Assembly: GCA_050246115.1 (NCBI GenBank)
Contig: JBFWWP010000017.1
Coordinates: 1-64,000 of the forward strand
Source of the DNA: JBFWWP01 sp050246115
Lineage (GTDB): Bacteria > Planctomycetota > UBA8108 > UBA1146 > JAJFFE01
Reading direction: 5' to 3'
Length of the DNA stretch: 64,000 bases
Shown: in pieces, positions 53,438 through 61,551 of the stretch
How the letters are laid out: every line of letters begins with the position of its first letter
Numbering within the stretch: position 1 is the first letter of the stretch
Position numbers and translations under genes: made by a program
Notes under the pieces: model-generated
What the model was told of the DNA's origin: nothing
Seen by the model: the letters and a program-made list of their open reading frames with translations, nothing else
Databases searched by the model: none

Positions 53438-54823
53438 ATGCGACTGCGTATGCTCTTGGCCTTGTTGCTCCTCGCGATCGCGATTCCGATCGTCGTCGTG
53501 GAGTACACCTTCGAACCCGTGCCCCCCACCCCGACCGACGAAGTCACGAAACCGCGTCGCCTCGAGTCGCCGTCGATAGTGCCGACGGTCGAGTCCCCGC
53601 CACCGGTGCGCACGGCGACGGAACCCGAAGCGTCGCCGTCGCTCGACGCGCTTCCCGGTGCCGCGGATCACTCCGCTGCCAAAGCGGCGCTCGAGTTCTG
53701 CGGGACTCTGCGGTCCAGTGCTCGCCGGGAGCTGGGCGGGCACGAGCTCTCCCTGCGGGGTGTTTCCGGAGAGCGGCCGGTGTGGACGACCTCGCTTGGC
53801 GAGTTCGCCTTCAGCGCATCGCCGACCGAGTTGCCGCTGCGCCTGGTCCATGGGCAAGGCCAAACCCTGTTTCGCTTGGATGTGCCCCCCGGCCACCGGC
53901 GCGTCCTCGTGAACCCATCGTTGCTCGAGGTACTGCCCCCGAGCGGTCCTTCCGTTGACCTGATTCTGGCTCGCGCAGTTGTCTTCGAACGCGGAGTTGG
54001 GTCGGAGAGCTGCCGCGTCCGCGTGTTCGGGAGCACTCGCTTGCCCCCGGCGACCGATCTCGTGGTGCGCTTGCTCGGCGGCGGCGATCATATCGTGCAA
54101 GAGACGTTGTTCTCGTACGCCGGCGACGACGTGATTGGTGAGATCGAGTTTCCCTTCGGCCAACTCTACAGCGGCTGGTACAAGATTCAGCTCGCCTGGC
54201 GGGTCTACTCCGCAGCGCCCGAAGTGCTCGCGCGGTTTCGTGAGGGACTTCCCGATCCGCTTCCCGGTGAGCTCCCTCCGAAGATGCACTTGGCCGTGTA
54301 CGTCGGAGATCCCGACTCAGAGCGAGTCCAGGAGGATGCGATCCGCGTCTTCTACGAGGCCGCACTGGCCGAGTGCAAGGCGAGCCGCGATCTCGTCCAG
54401 TGGGTCGCGGCGTCCGCTCGGGGTAAGCCTCCCCGGCTCAGCCTCAGCCGCGTGGAAGCGACCCGCAAGCACGCCTTGTTCGCTTCGGCCCGGCCCCTGG
54501 CTGCGCGCAATCTCGACCTCCGCAAATGGCGCCGCTTCGTGGACGTCGAGTTGCCGAATCTCTGGAAACCTTACCGCGACCCGGCGGCGGTCCCCTTTCC
54601 AGCCAAGTACCCGGATCGAAAGCAGTACTTGTTGCATGCCTACGTCCAACTCGCCAAGCTCGCCCACCTGGAGTCGCGATTGCTCTACCGCGCGCTCGGG
54701 AAAGCGCCTGACCCGAACGACTACGTCGACTTCGACTTCGGAGTCGAAACCGAGCACGCGTTGACCGAGCAGCGCCTCGCTGAGTTCCTGGACGCACTCG
54801 CCAAAGACATGCAGGGGCAGTAG
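53438..54823 (+). CDS. Membrane-anchored or secreted protein of unknown function
   Basis: About 461 residues from the ATG at 53438, with GGGGGAG upstream. It starts with a hydrophobic helix (RMLLALLLLAIAIPIVVVEY) and a Pro/Thr/Glu-rich linker to about residue 70. A beta-rich middle follows (RLVHGQGQTLFRLDVPPGHRRV, SCRVRVFGSTRLPPATDLVV, QLYSGWYKIQLAWRVYS). The C-terminal ~170 residues are helical (QEDAIRVFYEAALAECKAS, KQYLLHAYVQLAKLAHLESR). I recognise no family. Its position between the GT2 and DUF58 genes does not define a role. Confidence 0.72.
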   Translation: MRLRMLLALLLLAIAIPIVVVEYTFEPVPPTPTDEVTKPRRLESPSIVPTVESPPPVRTATEPEASPSLDALPGAADHSAAKAALEFCGTLRSSARRELGGHELSLRGVSGERPVWTTSLGEFAFSASPTELPLRLVHGQGQTLFRLDVPPGHRRVLVNPSLLEVLPPSGPSVDLILARAVVFERGVGSESCRVRVFGSTRLPPATDLVVRLLGGGDHIVQETLFSYAGDDVIGEIEFPFGQLYSGWYKIQLAWRVYSAAPEVLARFREGLPDPLPGELPPKMHLAVYVGDPDSERVQEDAIRVFYEAALAECKASRDLVQWVAASARGKPPRLSLSRVEATRKHALFASARPLAARNLDLRKWRRFVDVELPNLWKPYRDPAAVPFPAKYPDRKQYLLHAYVQLAKLAHLESRLLYRALGKAPDPNDYVDFDFGVETEHALTEQRLAEFLDALAKDMQGQ

Positions 54824-54987
54824 CGCGAGTGGACGCTTCGATCCGCGGGTGAGCGCACCAGGCGGCACGTCGCTCGGAAGTCCGGGGAATCCGGGGGTCG
54901 GGTTTCGCGGAACGACGGTTTGCGGCACAATGCCCGACGACGCTGACACCAGGAGTTTCGTCACCGAGGTTCCAGGATCGAGGTCCG

Positions 54988-55884
54988 TTGGTCGCCGCGA
55001 AGGGTTCACTTCTCGACCCCGAGTTCTTGGCCCACATCGAGCGCTTGACGCTCGTGGCGCGTTCGACGCTGGTCGGGCAGACGCGCGGAGAACGACGCTC
55101 GCGTCGTCGGGGGTACTCCAATGAGTTCGCCGACTATCGCGACTATGTTCCGGGGGACGACCTCCGCTACTTGGATTGGAACATCTACGGACGCCTCGAG
55201 CGCCTCTTCGTGAAGTTGTTTCACGAGGAGGAGGATCTGACGGTCAGCATCGTGGTCGACGTCTCTCGGTCCATGGCGTACGGTCACCCGCAAAAGCTCC
55301 GCTACGCTCTTCAGGTCACGGCGTCGCTCGCCTACATCGCTCTGTCCGGGGACGATCGGGTCGGCGTCTACCCGTTCGCCGGTGAGTTGCGCGCACCGTT
55401 TCGCCCGGTGCGCGGACGTCGTAACGCCCCGCGGCTGTTTCGTTACCTCGAGGACTTGCTCGAGACGCCCGGGGAGGCGACGGATCTCGCCCGGTCGCTC
55501 TCGGGATTCGCCCACACCTCGCGTTCGCGCGGACTGATCGTGTTGATCTCGGACCTGCTCGACCCCGCGGGTTACGAGTCCGCGCTGCGCACCATCGCCG
55601 GCGGCCGCGCCGACAGCTTCTTGATCCACGTGCTGGCACCCGAGGAAGTGGATCCGCAGGTGCGTGGCGACCTCCGTCTGGTGGACTCGGAGGATGGTGC
55701 CACCTCCGAAATCTCAGTCGATCGACGCCTGCTCGAGAGCTATCGGGCCACGGTAGCGGCGTTCCGCGCCGGGGTGCAACAGGCGTGCAGCAAGCGGCGC
55801 ATCGTGCCCTTGTTCGCCGTGACCTCCACCCCGTTCGAGCAACTCGTGCTCGGATACCTTCGGATGCGGGGGCTCCTCCAGTGA
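54988..55884 (+). CDS. DUF58 protein with VWA-like domain
   Basis: A 298-residue cytoplasmic protein. The start is a TTG at 54988 with AGGATCGAGG upstream. The DUF58 motif YVPGDDLRYLDWN (53-65) is followed by a VWA-type metal site VVDVSRSMAYG (D91, S93, S95). In most genomes DUF58 genes sit beside a MoxR AAA+ ATPase and BatA/BatB; the BatA-like gene is next here, but no MoxR gene is in the window. It probably assembles with a MoxR ATPase in envelope-stress or protein maturation roles. Confidence 0.9.
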   Translation: MVAAKGSLLDPEFLAHIERLTLVARSTLVGQTRGERRSRRRGYSNEFADYRDYVPGDDLRYLDWNIYGRLERLFVKLFHEEEDLTVSIVVDVSRSMAYGHPQKLRYALQVTASLAYIALSGDDRVGVYPFAGELRAPFRPVRGRRNAPRLFRYLEDLLETPGEATDLARSLSGFAHTSRSRGLIVLISDLLDPAGYESALRTIAGGRADSFLIHVLAPEEVDPQVRGDLRLVDSEDGATSEISVDRRLLESYRATVAAFRAGVQQACSKRRIVPLFAVTSTPFEQLVLGYLRMRGLLQ

Positions 55885-55963
55885 GGTTCCGCGACCCAAA
55901 CCGTGGTGGGGGGATTCGGCGGGCTCCACCCGAAGCGCGTGCCAGGGACGCGGGGGTCGACCC

Positions 55964-57841
55964 ATGACCTGGGCGAACCCTTCGGCGTTCTGGTTTCTGC
56001 TGCTGATCCCGATGGTGATCCTACTCTACTTCCTCAAGCTCCAGCGCGAGCGGGTCATCGTCTCGAGCACCCTCCTCTGGGCCCGTGCCCTCCAGGACCG
56101 TCGCGTCAACTCGCCCTTTCAGCGTTTGCGCAAGAGCCTGCTGCTGTTGCTGCAGATCCTCGTCATCTTGATCCTGGTCGGGGCGTTGGCCGAGCCCCGC
56201 TACGAGAGCCAGCTCTTCTACGGACGCACGCATCTCTTGCTCCTCGACACCTCGGCGAGCATGGGAACCGTCGAGAACGGTCGCACACGTCTCGAGCTCG
56301 CGCAGGATGCAGCGCGTGAGTACGTGCAAGCGATTCCCGATGGCGAGAGCGCGGTGCTCATTCGTTTCGCGGTTCGCGCGCGCGCGGTTACCCCTGTGAC
56401 CCAAGAACTCGGTCTCGTGGAGGACGCGATCCGCGACCAGCGCGTCTCTGGGGCGGCGACCCGTCTCGACGAAGCCATGGAACTCGCGCTGTCGATCGCG
56501 CGCAACCTCCCGGACGCTCGTGCGGTCATCTTCTCCGACGGCGCGGTGCCGCCCTGGGGAACCGGCGAGGTGGCGCTTCCCATCGACTATCGCCCGGTCG
56601 GGACCCCGCAGCCGAATGCCGGGGTCGTGGCACTCTCGACGCGGCTGGACTTGAGTGGGTCCGGGCTGCCCCAAGTGTTCGTCGAGGTTCGCAACTTCGG
56701 TTCGGAAGCCGTGCACGGCTTCGTGTCGATCGTTCAGCAGGAGACGGTCATGCGTGCGGCGGAGGCGGACATCCCGCCGGGCGAACGCTGGAACCAATCG
56801 TTCGAGGCGCGCGGCGCCGGGCTCATCGAGGTGGTGTGGGAAGCCGATGACGCCGACTCTCTCGCAGCGGATGATCGAGCCTGGGTGAACGTGGAGCCGC
56901 AGCGGGAGCTTCGCGTTTGGCGCACCGGGGAGCCAAACTTCCTGCTGGACGCGGGGCTCGAGTCGATTCCCCTTCTCCGGCTGACGACGGTCCCCGTCGG
57001 CGAGATCGAGGCCGAACTCCGCCGCGGCAGTGCGCCTCCCGACGTGATCGTCTGGGAGCGTGCGGCACCGACTCAGCTCCCCGAGGTCGCGACCGGACAC
57101 CTGTTCGTGGGTGCGATTCCGCCAGGCATCTGGCTCGAACCGCCGGTCGTACGTTCGTTGCCCCAGGTCGTTTCCTGGGATCGCACGCATCCGGTGAATC
57201 GCTTCCTGAACTACAACACGTTCCAGATCGCGGAGTCCTGGGTGCTGCCGCCGGCACCGAACACGACGGCCTTGGTCGAGATCGCCGGCGGCGCCCTCAT
57301 CTCGAGCTTTCGCACGGCGACCAGTCGTGGGATCACGGTCGCCTTCGACTCGCTGCAGTCGACGTGGCACACCGATCTGGGCTACTCGCTGTTTCTCTAC
57401 AACGCGCTCATGTTCCTCGCCGAGAGTGATCTTCAGCGCGAGGCGACGGTCCGCAGCGAGGAACTGCTGTCGGTTCGCGCGCCCGCGAGCACGACGCCGT
57501 TTCGCATCCGCGCGCCGGACGGCACCCGAGTGGAACGCAGCGGTGACGCCCAGGGCTGGCTACGCTACACCGAGACCGAAATCCTGGGACCGTACGAGGT
57601 CGCTTGGGAGGAGCGCGGTGAGGATGGCGCGGTCGTCGAGTCGTCGCGCGTGATTCCCGTCAACTTACTCGTGCCGCAGGAGTCCGACATCACGCCGCGC
57701 CCCAGCCTCGCGATCTCGGGCCGGGCGGTCGAAGGGGCACAGGTCCGGAGCACGACCCGAGTCGCCGATCTCTGGCCATGGTTGATCGCCCTGGCGCTAC
57801 TCTGCCTGTTGGGGGAGTGGTACTACTTTCACCGCCGCTGA
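55964..57841 (+). CDS. BatA-like VWA membrane protein
   Basis: A 625-residue protein with the aerotolerance-operon BatA N-terminus (NPSAFWFLLLIPMVILLYFLKL), two membrane helices (~8-25 and ~58-77) and a VWA domain with the MIDAS motif DTSAS (D95, S97, S99). The remaining extracytoplasmic region is beta-rich (VVALSTRLDLSGSGLPQVFVEVR) and followed by a glutamine amidotransferase-like fold. The last hydrophobic helix is WPWLIALALLCLLGEWYYF. It starts 79 bp after DUF58, so they are probably one operon. It converges with the protease gene. Confidence 0.9.
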   Translation: MTWANPSAFWFLLLIPMVILLYFLKLQRERVIVSSTLLWARALQDRRVNSPFQRLRKSLLLLLQILVILILVGALAEPRYESQLFYGRTHLLLLDTSASMGTVENGRTRLELAQDAAREYVQAIPDGESAVLIRFAVRARAVTPVTQELGLVEDAIRDQRVSGAATRLDEAMELALSIARNLPDARAVIFSDGAVPPWGTGEVALPIDYRPVGTPQPNAGVVALSTRLDLSGSGLPQVFVEVRNFGSEAVHGFVSIVQQETVMRAAEADIPPGERWNQSFEARGAGLIEVVWEADDADSLAADDRAWVNVEPQRELRVWRTGEPNFLLDAGLESIPLLRLTTVPVGEIEAELRRGSAPPDVIVWERAAPTQLPEVATGHLFVGAIPPGIWLEPPVVRSLPQVVSWDRTHPVNRFLNYNTFQIAESWVLPPAPNTTALVEIAGGALISSFRTATSRGITVAFDSLQSTWHTDLGYSLFLYNALMFLAESDLQREATVRSEELLSVRAPASTTPFRIRAPDGTRVERSGDAQGWLRYTETEILGPYEVAWEERGEDGAVVESSRVIPVNLLVPQESDITPRPSLAISGRAVEGAQVRSTTRVADLWPWLIALALLCLLGEWYYFHRR

Positions 57842-57880
57842 CCCTGCGCTCGCGAGTCATGCGTCCACACCGGCTCCGAA

Positions 57881-59503
57881 TCACTTGGGGCCCGGCGGTG
57901 GCCAGACCTTGCTCGCCGACCCGATCGGGATGGCGTACCCCATCGAGTCGGCCAGATCATCCTTCCCGGGGAGGGTCTGGGTGGCACTCGCTATGCCAAT
58001 GACGCGCCCACGTTCGTCGACCACCGGCCCGCCGCTGTTGCCGGGGTAGATCGCTGCGTCCACCTGGAAGTAGTGGCGCACGTGACGACTCACGATGCCG
58101 GCGAAGGTCGAGGCACGGACGTCCCGGTCCTGAAGCGCGTGGCTCCCGAGCGGAAATCCGAACACATAGACTGGCGACCCGGGGGGTGGGAGCAGCGCGT
58201 TCACGTCGAAGTCGGCAACGAACGGCATGCCAGCGAACGGGGCGATACGAATCAGCGCCAGGTCTTCGTCGCCTTCCTCGGCGAGATGCACGACCTCCGC
58301 CGGCAGCCGTATGTCGGACTCGGTGAACACCACGTGCAGCTGTGCCAGCGTCGGCTCGAGCTCCCATTCGCGGACGCGAACGATCTCCTCGGGCCCGCGG
58401 AGGTGCACCACGTGGGCGTTGGTCAGGATGTCGCCAGCCGGCGAAATGCAGAAGCCGGAGCCGAACCCGCGCGTCAAGAAGGGGTGTCCTTCCGACTCCA
58501 GGGTCGGAATCGGTTCTCCGTCTTTGTCCTGGATGTGAAGTTCACGGCCCGAGTCGCGTTCTCGGAAGTGGAACTCGCACTCGAGGAACACGACTGCGCG
58601 ACGAATCTCCACGAGTCGTTCCCGTCGCGCGAGGCTCTCGCGCTCGAGGTCGATGGGCTTGAACTTGTCGAGCCGCTCTCGAGTCTCGCGCAGCCGCGAC
58701 TCGGTCTCCCGGAGTTGCTCGCGCAACTTCTGGAGCTCGTCCTGAGAAGCGGTGGCGCCGGCTGCGATCTTCAGGTCTAGTTCGGCTTCCTTGGCCGCGA
58801 GTTCACGCGCCAATCCTTGCGTCTCGCCCTCCAAGCGCTGTTTCTCTGCGTCCAGGCGACGGTGCTGTTCCTGTTGGCCTTCGTCCAACGTCTGCCGCAG
58901 GCGCGACAGTGCCGACGCGCTATCGCGCGATTGCTGGCGTAGCCGTTGCCACAGGAGGCCGAAACTAGCGCCGATCGCAAGCGCCCCCACGATGGCGATC
59001 GTCATGAGCAGCAGCAGATTGCGTCGGCTCCGGCGATGGATCTCCTCGTGCGCGCCTTCGACTTGCTCGAGCATGCCGATCGCCCGTTTCAGGCGTCGAA
59101 TCGTCGTGGCCCCGACTTGCGACGAAGGCTGAGCCATGTCCGCATGCAGTGCGACCGTCTCCGACAGATCGCCCGGCAGCACGGCCACCATACAGGGGCC
59201 ACGCAAGCCCAGCTGGATGACGTCACCCTTCACGAGACGGTGTCGTCGAACCGGGCGGTTGTTGACGAGGGTCCCATTCTTGGAACCGAGGTCCTCGAGG
59301 TAGAACTCGCCGAGCGGATCTTCGACGATGCGCGCGTGCTCGCCGGAGACGTTGGGGAACTGCGTAGTGCTGAACGCGATGGTCGCGGAGGCACTGCGCC
59401 CGAAGGTCAATCCGTCGGGTGGGATCTCGATCAGATCCGGTAGACCTGGCAGCTGCAGGGTCTTGAGTTGCAGCCGAGGGGGACGGTTCGCGGCGTCGCT
59501 CAT
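57881..59503 (-). CDS. FHA domain - membrane helix - coiled coil - trypsin-like protease
   Basis: A 540-residue protein. Residues ~20-110 are a cytoplasmic FHA domain (LTFGRSAS, GEHARI, GSKNGTLVNN). A single membrane helix lies at ~162-184. A long coiled coil spans ~190-300. A DegP/HtrA-type trypsin fold follows with H364 (TNAHVV), D414 (GDEDLALIRI) and S490 (GNSGGPV). No PDZ domain is present. The ATG at 59503 starts the conserved region; the frame extends upstream a few residues. The layout would couple phospho-threonine recognition in the cytoplasm to proteolysis in the periplasm. It follows the unknown gene at 59517 by 13 bp. Confidence 0.9.
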   Translation of the reverse strand: MSDAANRPPRLQLKTLQLPGLPDLIEIPPDGLTFGRSASATIAFSTTQFPNVSGEHARIVEDPLGEFYLEDLGSKNGTLVNNRPVRRHRLVKGDVIQLGLRGPCMVAVLPGDLSETVALHADMAQPSSQVGATTIRRLKRAIGMLEQVEGAHEEIHRRSRRNLLLLMTIAIVGALAIGASFGLLWQRLRQQSRDSASALSRLRQTLDEGQQEQHRRLDAEKQRLEGETQGLARELAAKEAELDLKIAAGATASQDELQKLREQLRETESRLRETRERLDKFKPIDLERESLARRERLVEIRRAVVFLECEFHFRERDSGRELHIQDKDGEPIPTLESEGHPFLTRGFGSGFCISPAGDILTNAHVVHLRGPEEIVRVREWELEPTLAQLHVVFTESDIRLPAEVVHLAEEGDEDLALIRIAPFAGMPFVADFDVNALLPPPGSPVYVFGFPLGSHALQDRDVRASTFAGIVSRHVRHYFQVDAAIYPGNSGGPVVDERGRVIGIASATQTLPGKDDLADSMGYAIPIGSASKVWPPPGPK

Positions 59504-59516
59504 GCTGCGCTCGCGC

Positions 59517-60266
59517 TCAACCGAACAGCCGGTTGTTGTCCGCACTCCACCGCGCGAGGATGTACACCGGCAGCAAGCGCCGGAACTCAGCGATCACACG
59601 CTCCAGGAACCCCGGATCGGTGACGAAGGGATCCTCACAGTCGAAGTCGCGCGACAGGTGCAACCAGTGCTGTCCAGGGGTGTAGAACTGACAGATCTCG
59701 GCGAGTTCCTGCGGCGACATGGTCTCGCACGGATGGACCTTGCGGTGCTCATCGATGCGCAGCCCGTACTCGGGCAAGGCGCGCAGCACTCGGGCCAACT
59801 CCTCGCGGTTCACGGTTTCCTTGAGACGACGCTTGAAGTTCTCGCCATCCCACCAAGCGTCCTTGTGGATGCGAAGTGCGACCTCCAGGCCATGCTGGTA
59901 GATCTCGAGGACCAGGAGCACGTGCACGAAATTCTGGTCGAGATCCTTGCCGAGTTCGACTCCCAGGATGCGCTTGATCTCCTTGCGCTCCTTGTCGCCG
60001 CGCGAGAGATAGACGCACTGAGAGCTGACCTTGTAGCCGTTGAACGTGTAGGGGTGGTGCAGGCTCGCCCGCGAGGTCAGCGACACTTCCTTCGACGAAA
60101 GCGCCGCGCAGGCAGCTTTGCCGATGGCGTCGAGGCGCCGACGCACGACCAACCGGGCGTCGTTGTACTCTTCGTTGCGCTGCAGCTCCGGACGATACAA
60201 CGCAAAATCACGCTCCCGGAACCCACTGGCGTCGGCCGGGATGGAGTTGGAGTCGGTGGTAGCCAT
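59517..60266 (-). CDS. Conserved-looking protein of unknown function
   Basis: A 249-residue soluble protein with no signal peptide or membrane helix. It is rich in charged and aromatic residues (DFALYRPELQRNEEYNDARL, VSLTSRASLHHPYTFNG, LHLSRDFDCEDPFV). The regular composition and 13-bp spacing to the protease gene indicate a real gene and an operon. I do not recognise the family. The ATG at 60266 starts the first supported part of the frame. Confidence 0.75.
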   Translation of the reverse strand: MATTDSNSIPADASGFRERDFALYRPELQRNEEYNDARLVVRRRLDAIGKAACAALSSKEVSLTSRASLHHPYTFNGYKVSSQCVYLSRGDKERKEIKRILGVELGKDLDQNFVHVLLVLEIYQHGLEVALRIHKDAWWDGENFKRRLKETVNREELARVLRALPEYGLRIDEHRKVHPCETMSPQELAEICQFYTPGQHWLHLSRDFDCEDPFVTDPGFLERVIAEFRRLLPVYILARWSADNNRLFG

Positions 60267-60403
60267 GCCGGCATGTTAGGCCTCCAGCGGGGGGCGCACA
60301 ACGCTTCTCGACCACGCTTGTGCAAGGGGCTGGGCGACGCGGCCGGCGCGCAGCGGCGGGTTCATGGTGCAGGGCTCCAGAACCAGCGTGACCATGGCGA
60401 CCG

Positions 60404-60840
60404 CATCGCCACCTCCGCGCCACTCGCGTGCTGGTGAGCGTTCTGAACGCATGGAGCGTTCAGTCCGTCCCCCCTGTCATCTTCACCTTCCGCCCATTCA
60501 CCCCCGCGACGCATCCGTAGACCGACCGCCCATTCAACGCCCCGGCACGCCCTGGGAGCGCGGACAGCCTGTCCGCATCGCCCGCGCGCTTTAGCCCCCC
60601 GCACCGCCGCACCGCGGCCGCCACGCCACCTCCGCGCCACTCGCCTACGGGTGAGCGGTCTCGATGCATGGCACGTGCAGTCCCGTCTCCCTCTTCTCTT
60701 CACCTTCCGCCCATTCACCCCCGCGACGCATCCGCAGACCGACCGCCCATTCAACGCCCCGGCACGCCCTGGGAGCGCGGACAGCCTGTCCGCATCGCCC
60801 GCGCGCGGCCCTCGGCACCGCCACACCGCGGCCGCCACGC
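60404..60840. repeat. 217-bp tandem duplication carrying the REP-like palindrome
   Basis: Two consecutive units start near 60404 and 60621 and share blocks such as CTTCACCTTCCGCCCATTC (60481 and 60698) and the palindrome GCGGACAGCCTGTCCGC (60560-60576 and 60777-60793). A third partial unit (CGCCACCTCCGCGCCAC) starts near 60837. The palindrome block also occurs at 30291-30330, so this is a dispersed family that has duplicated locally. Confidence 0.88.
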
Positions 60841-60868
60841 CACCTCCGCGCCACCTGCGCGCCGACGG

Positions 60869-60936
60869 ATGAACGGTGACAGCTACGCGCCAACCTTGTC
60901 CTGAATGATGAACGGTGACAGCTACGCGCCAACCTT
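60869..60936. repeat. 29-bp direct repeat, 39-bp spacing
   Basis: A block beginning ATGAACGGTGACAGCTACGC and ending CCAACCTT occurs at 60869-60897 and again at 60908-60936. The second copy is immediately followed by different sequence. It may be the end of the tandem repeat array or a duplicated target site. Confidence 0.8.
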
Positions 60937-61551
60937 TTCCGGCGCGGCTGCTTGGGACTCCGAAGCCGCGCGTTGCGTCCTCGATGGCCCGGCCCTCGCG
61001 CGGGGCCACTCGAGCAAGAAGGCGTGGACGAGGATCCCGTGGCGAAAGGGCCTCGAGGATCATGGTGTACAGCGGAAGCTCGACGATCTCGGGTGTGGCC
61101 AGGAGGAGCATCAAGTCGTCGTTGGCCTTCTTGATGACCAAGTCAGTGGAACCCGCGGCTTCACGTGCCGGAGTCGTCGACGCCGGTTCGGCCGGCGCGA
61201 GCGAGGACGATTCAAGCTCGACCTCCCGTGCAACGAGTGGGGGAGATCTTCGCCAGGCACGGGCTGCTGTCCACATGCGGTCAGCGGTCCGCAAGGGAAG
61301 TCGACTTCGCCGGCACAAGTGGCGAAAGTGGGAGGGGATGGCGAGTCGCTGTCGTCGTCTTCCCGGTCGATCAGCCTGCTTGCGCGCGGAACGGGACTGT
61401 GATAAACGCACGACGAGCCGCTCTTCGGCAAACCCCCGTCCCCCCGTCGGGCGCATTCAATGGGATAGCTCGTGGGGGTGGTTGAGAGGCTCCAGAATAT
61501 CACGTCATTCGAGTCGGCGGGGCAAGCGCCCCTACTCAACGGAGCACGTCT

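Larger units (their letters stand above)
60267..61551. other. Repeat-rich non-coding region, probably with decayed mobile DNA
   Basis: About 1.3 kb without a supported gene. It contains the 217-bp tandem duplication (60404-60840) and a 39-bp-spaced direct repeat (60869-60936). At 60950-61460 long frames exist on both strands but none shows a family signature. On the minus strand, DLVIKKANDDLMLLLATP and similar stretches look more protein-like than random and may be a gene remnant. The region separates ordinary chromosomal genes from the compositionally different frame at 61552. Confidence 0.6.

Noticed and set aside
61165..61485. Possible transposase remnant (EIFARHG segment)
   Set aside because: Only a few residues resemble transposases and no catalytic residues or inverted ends can be placed.
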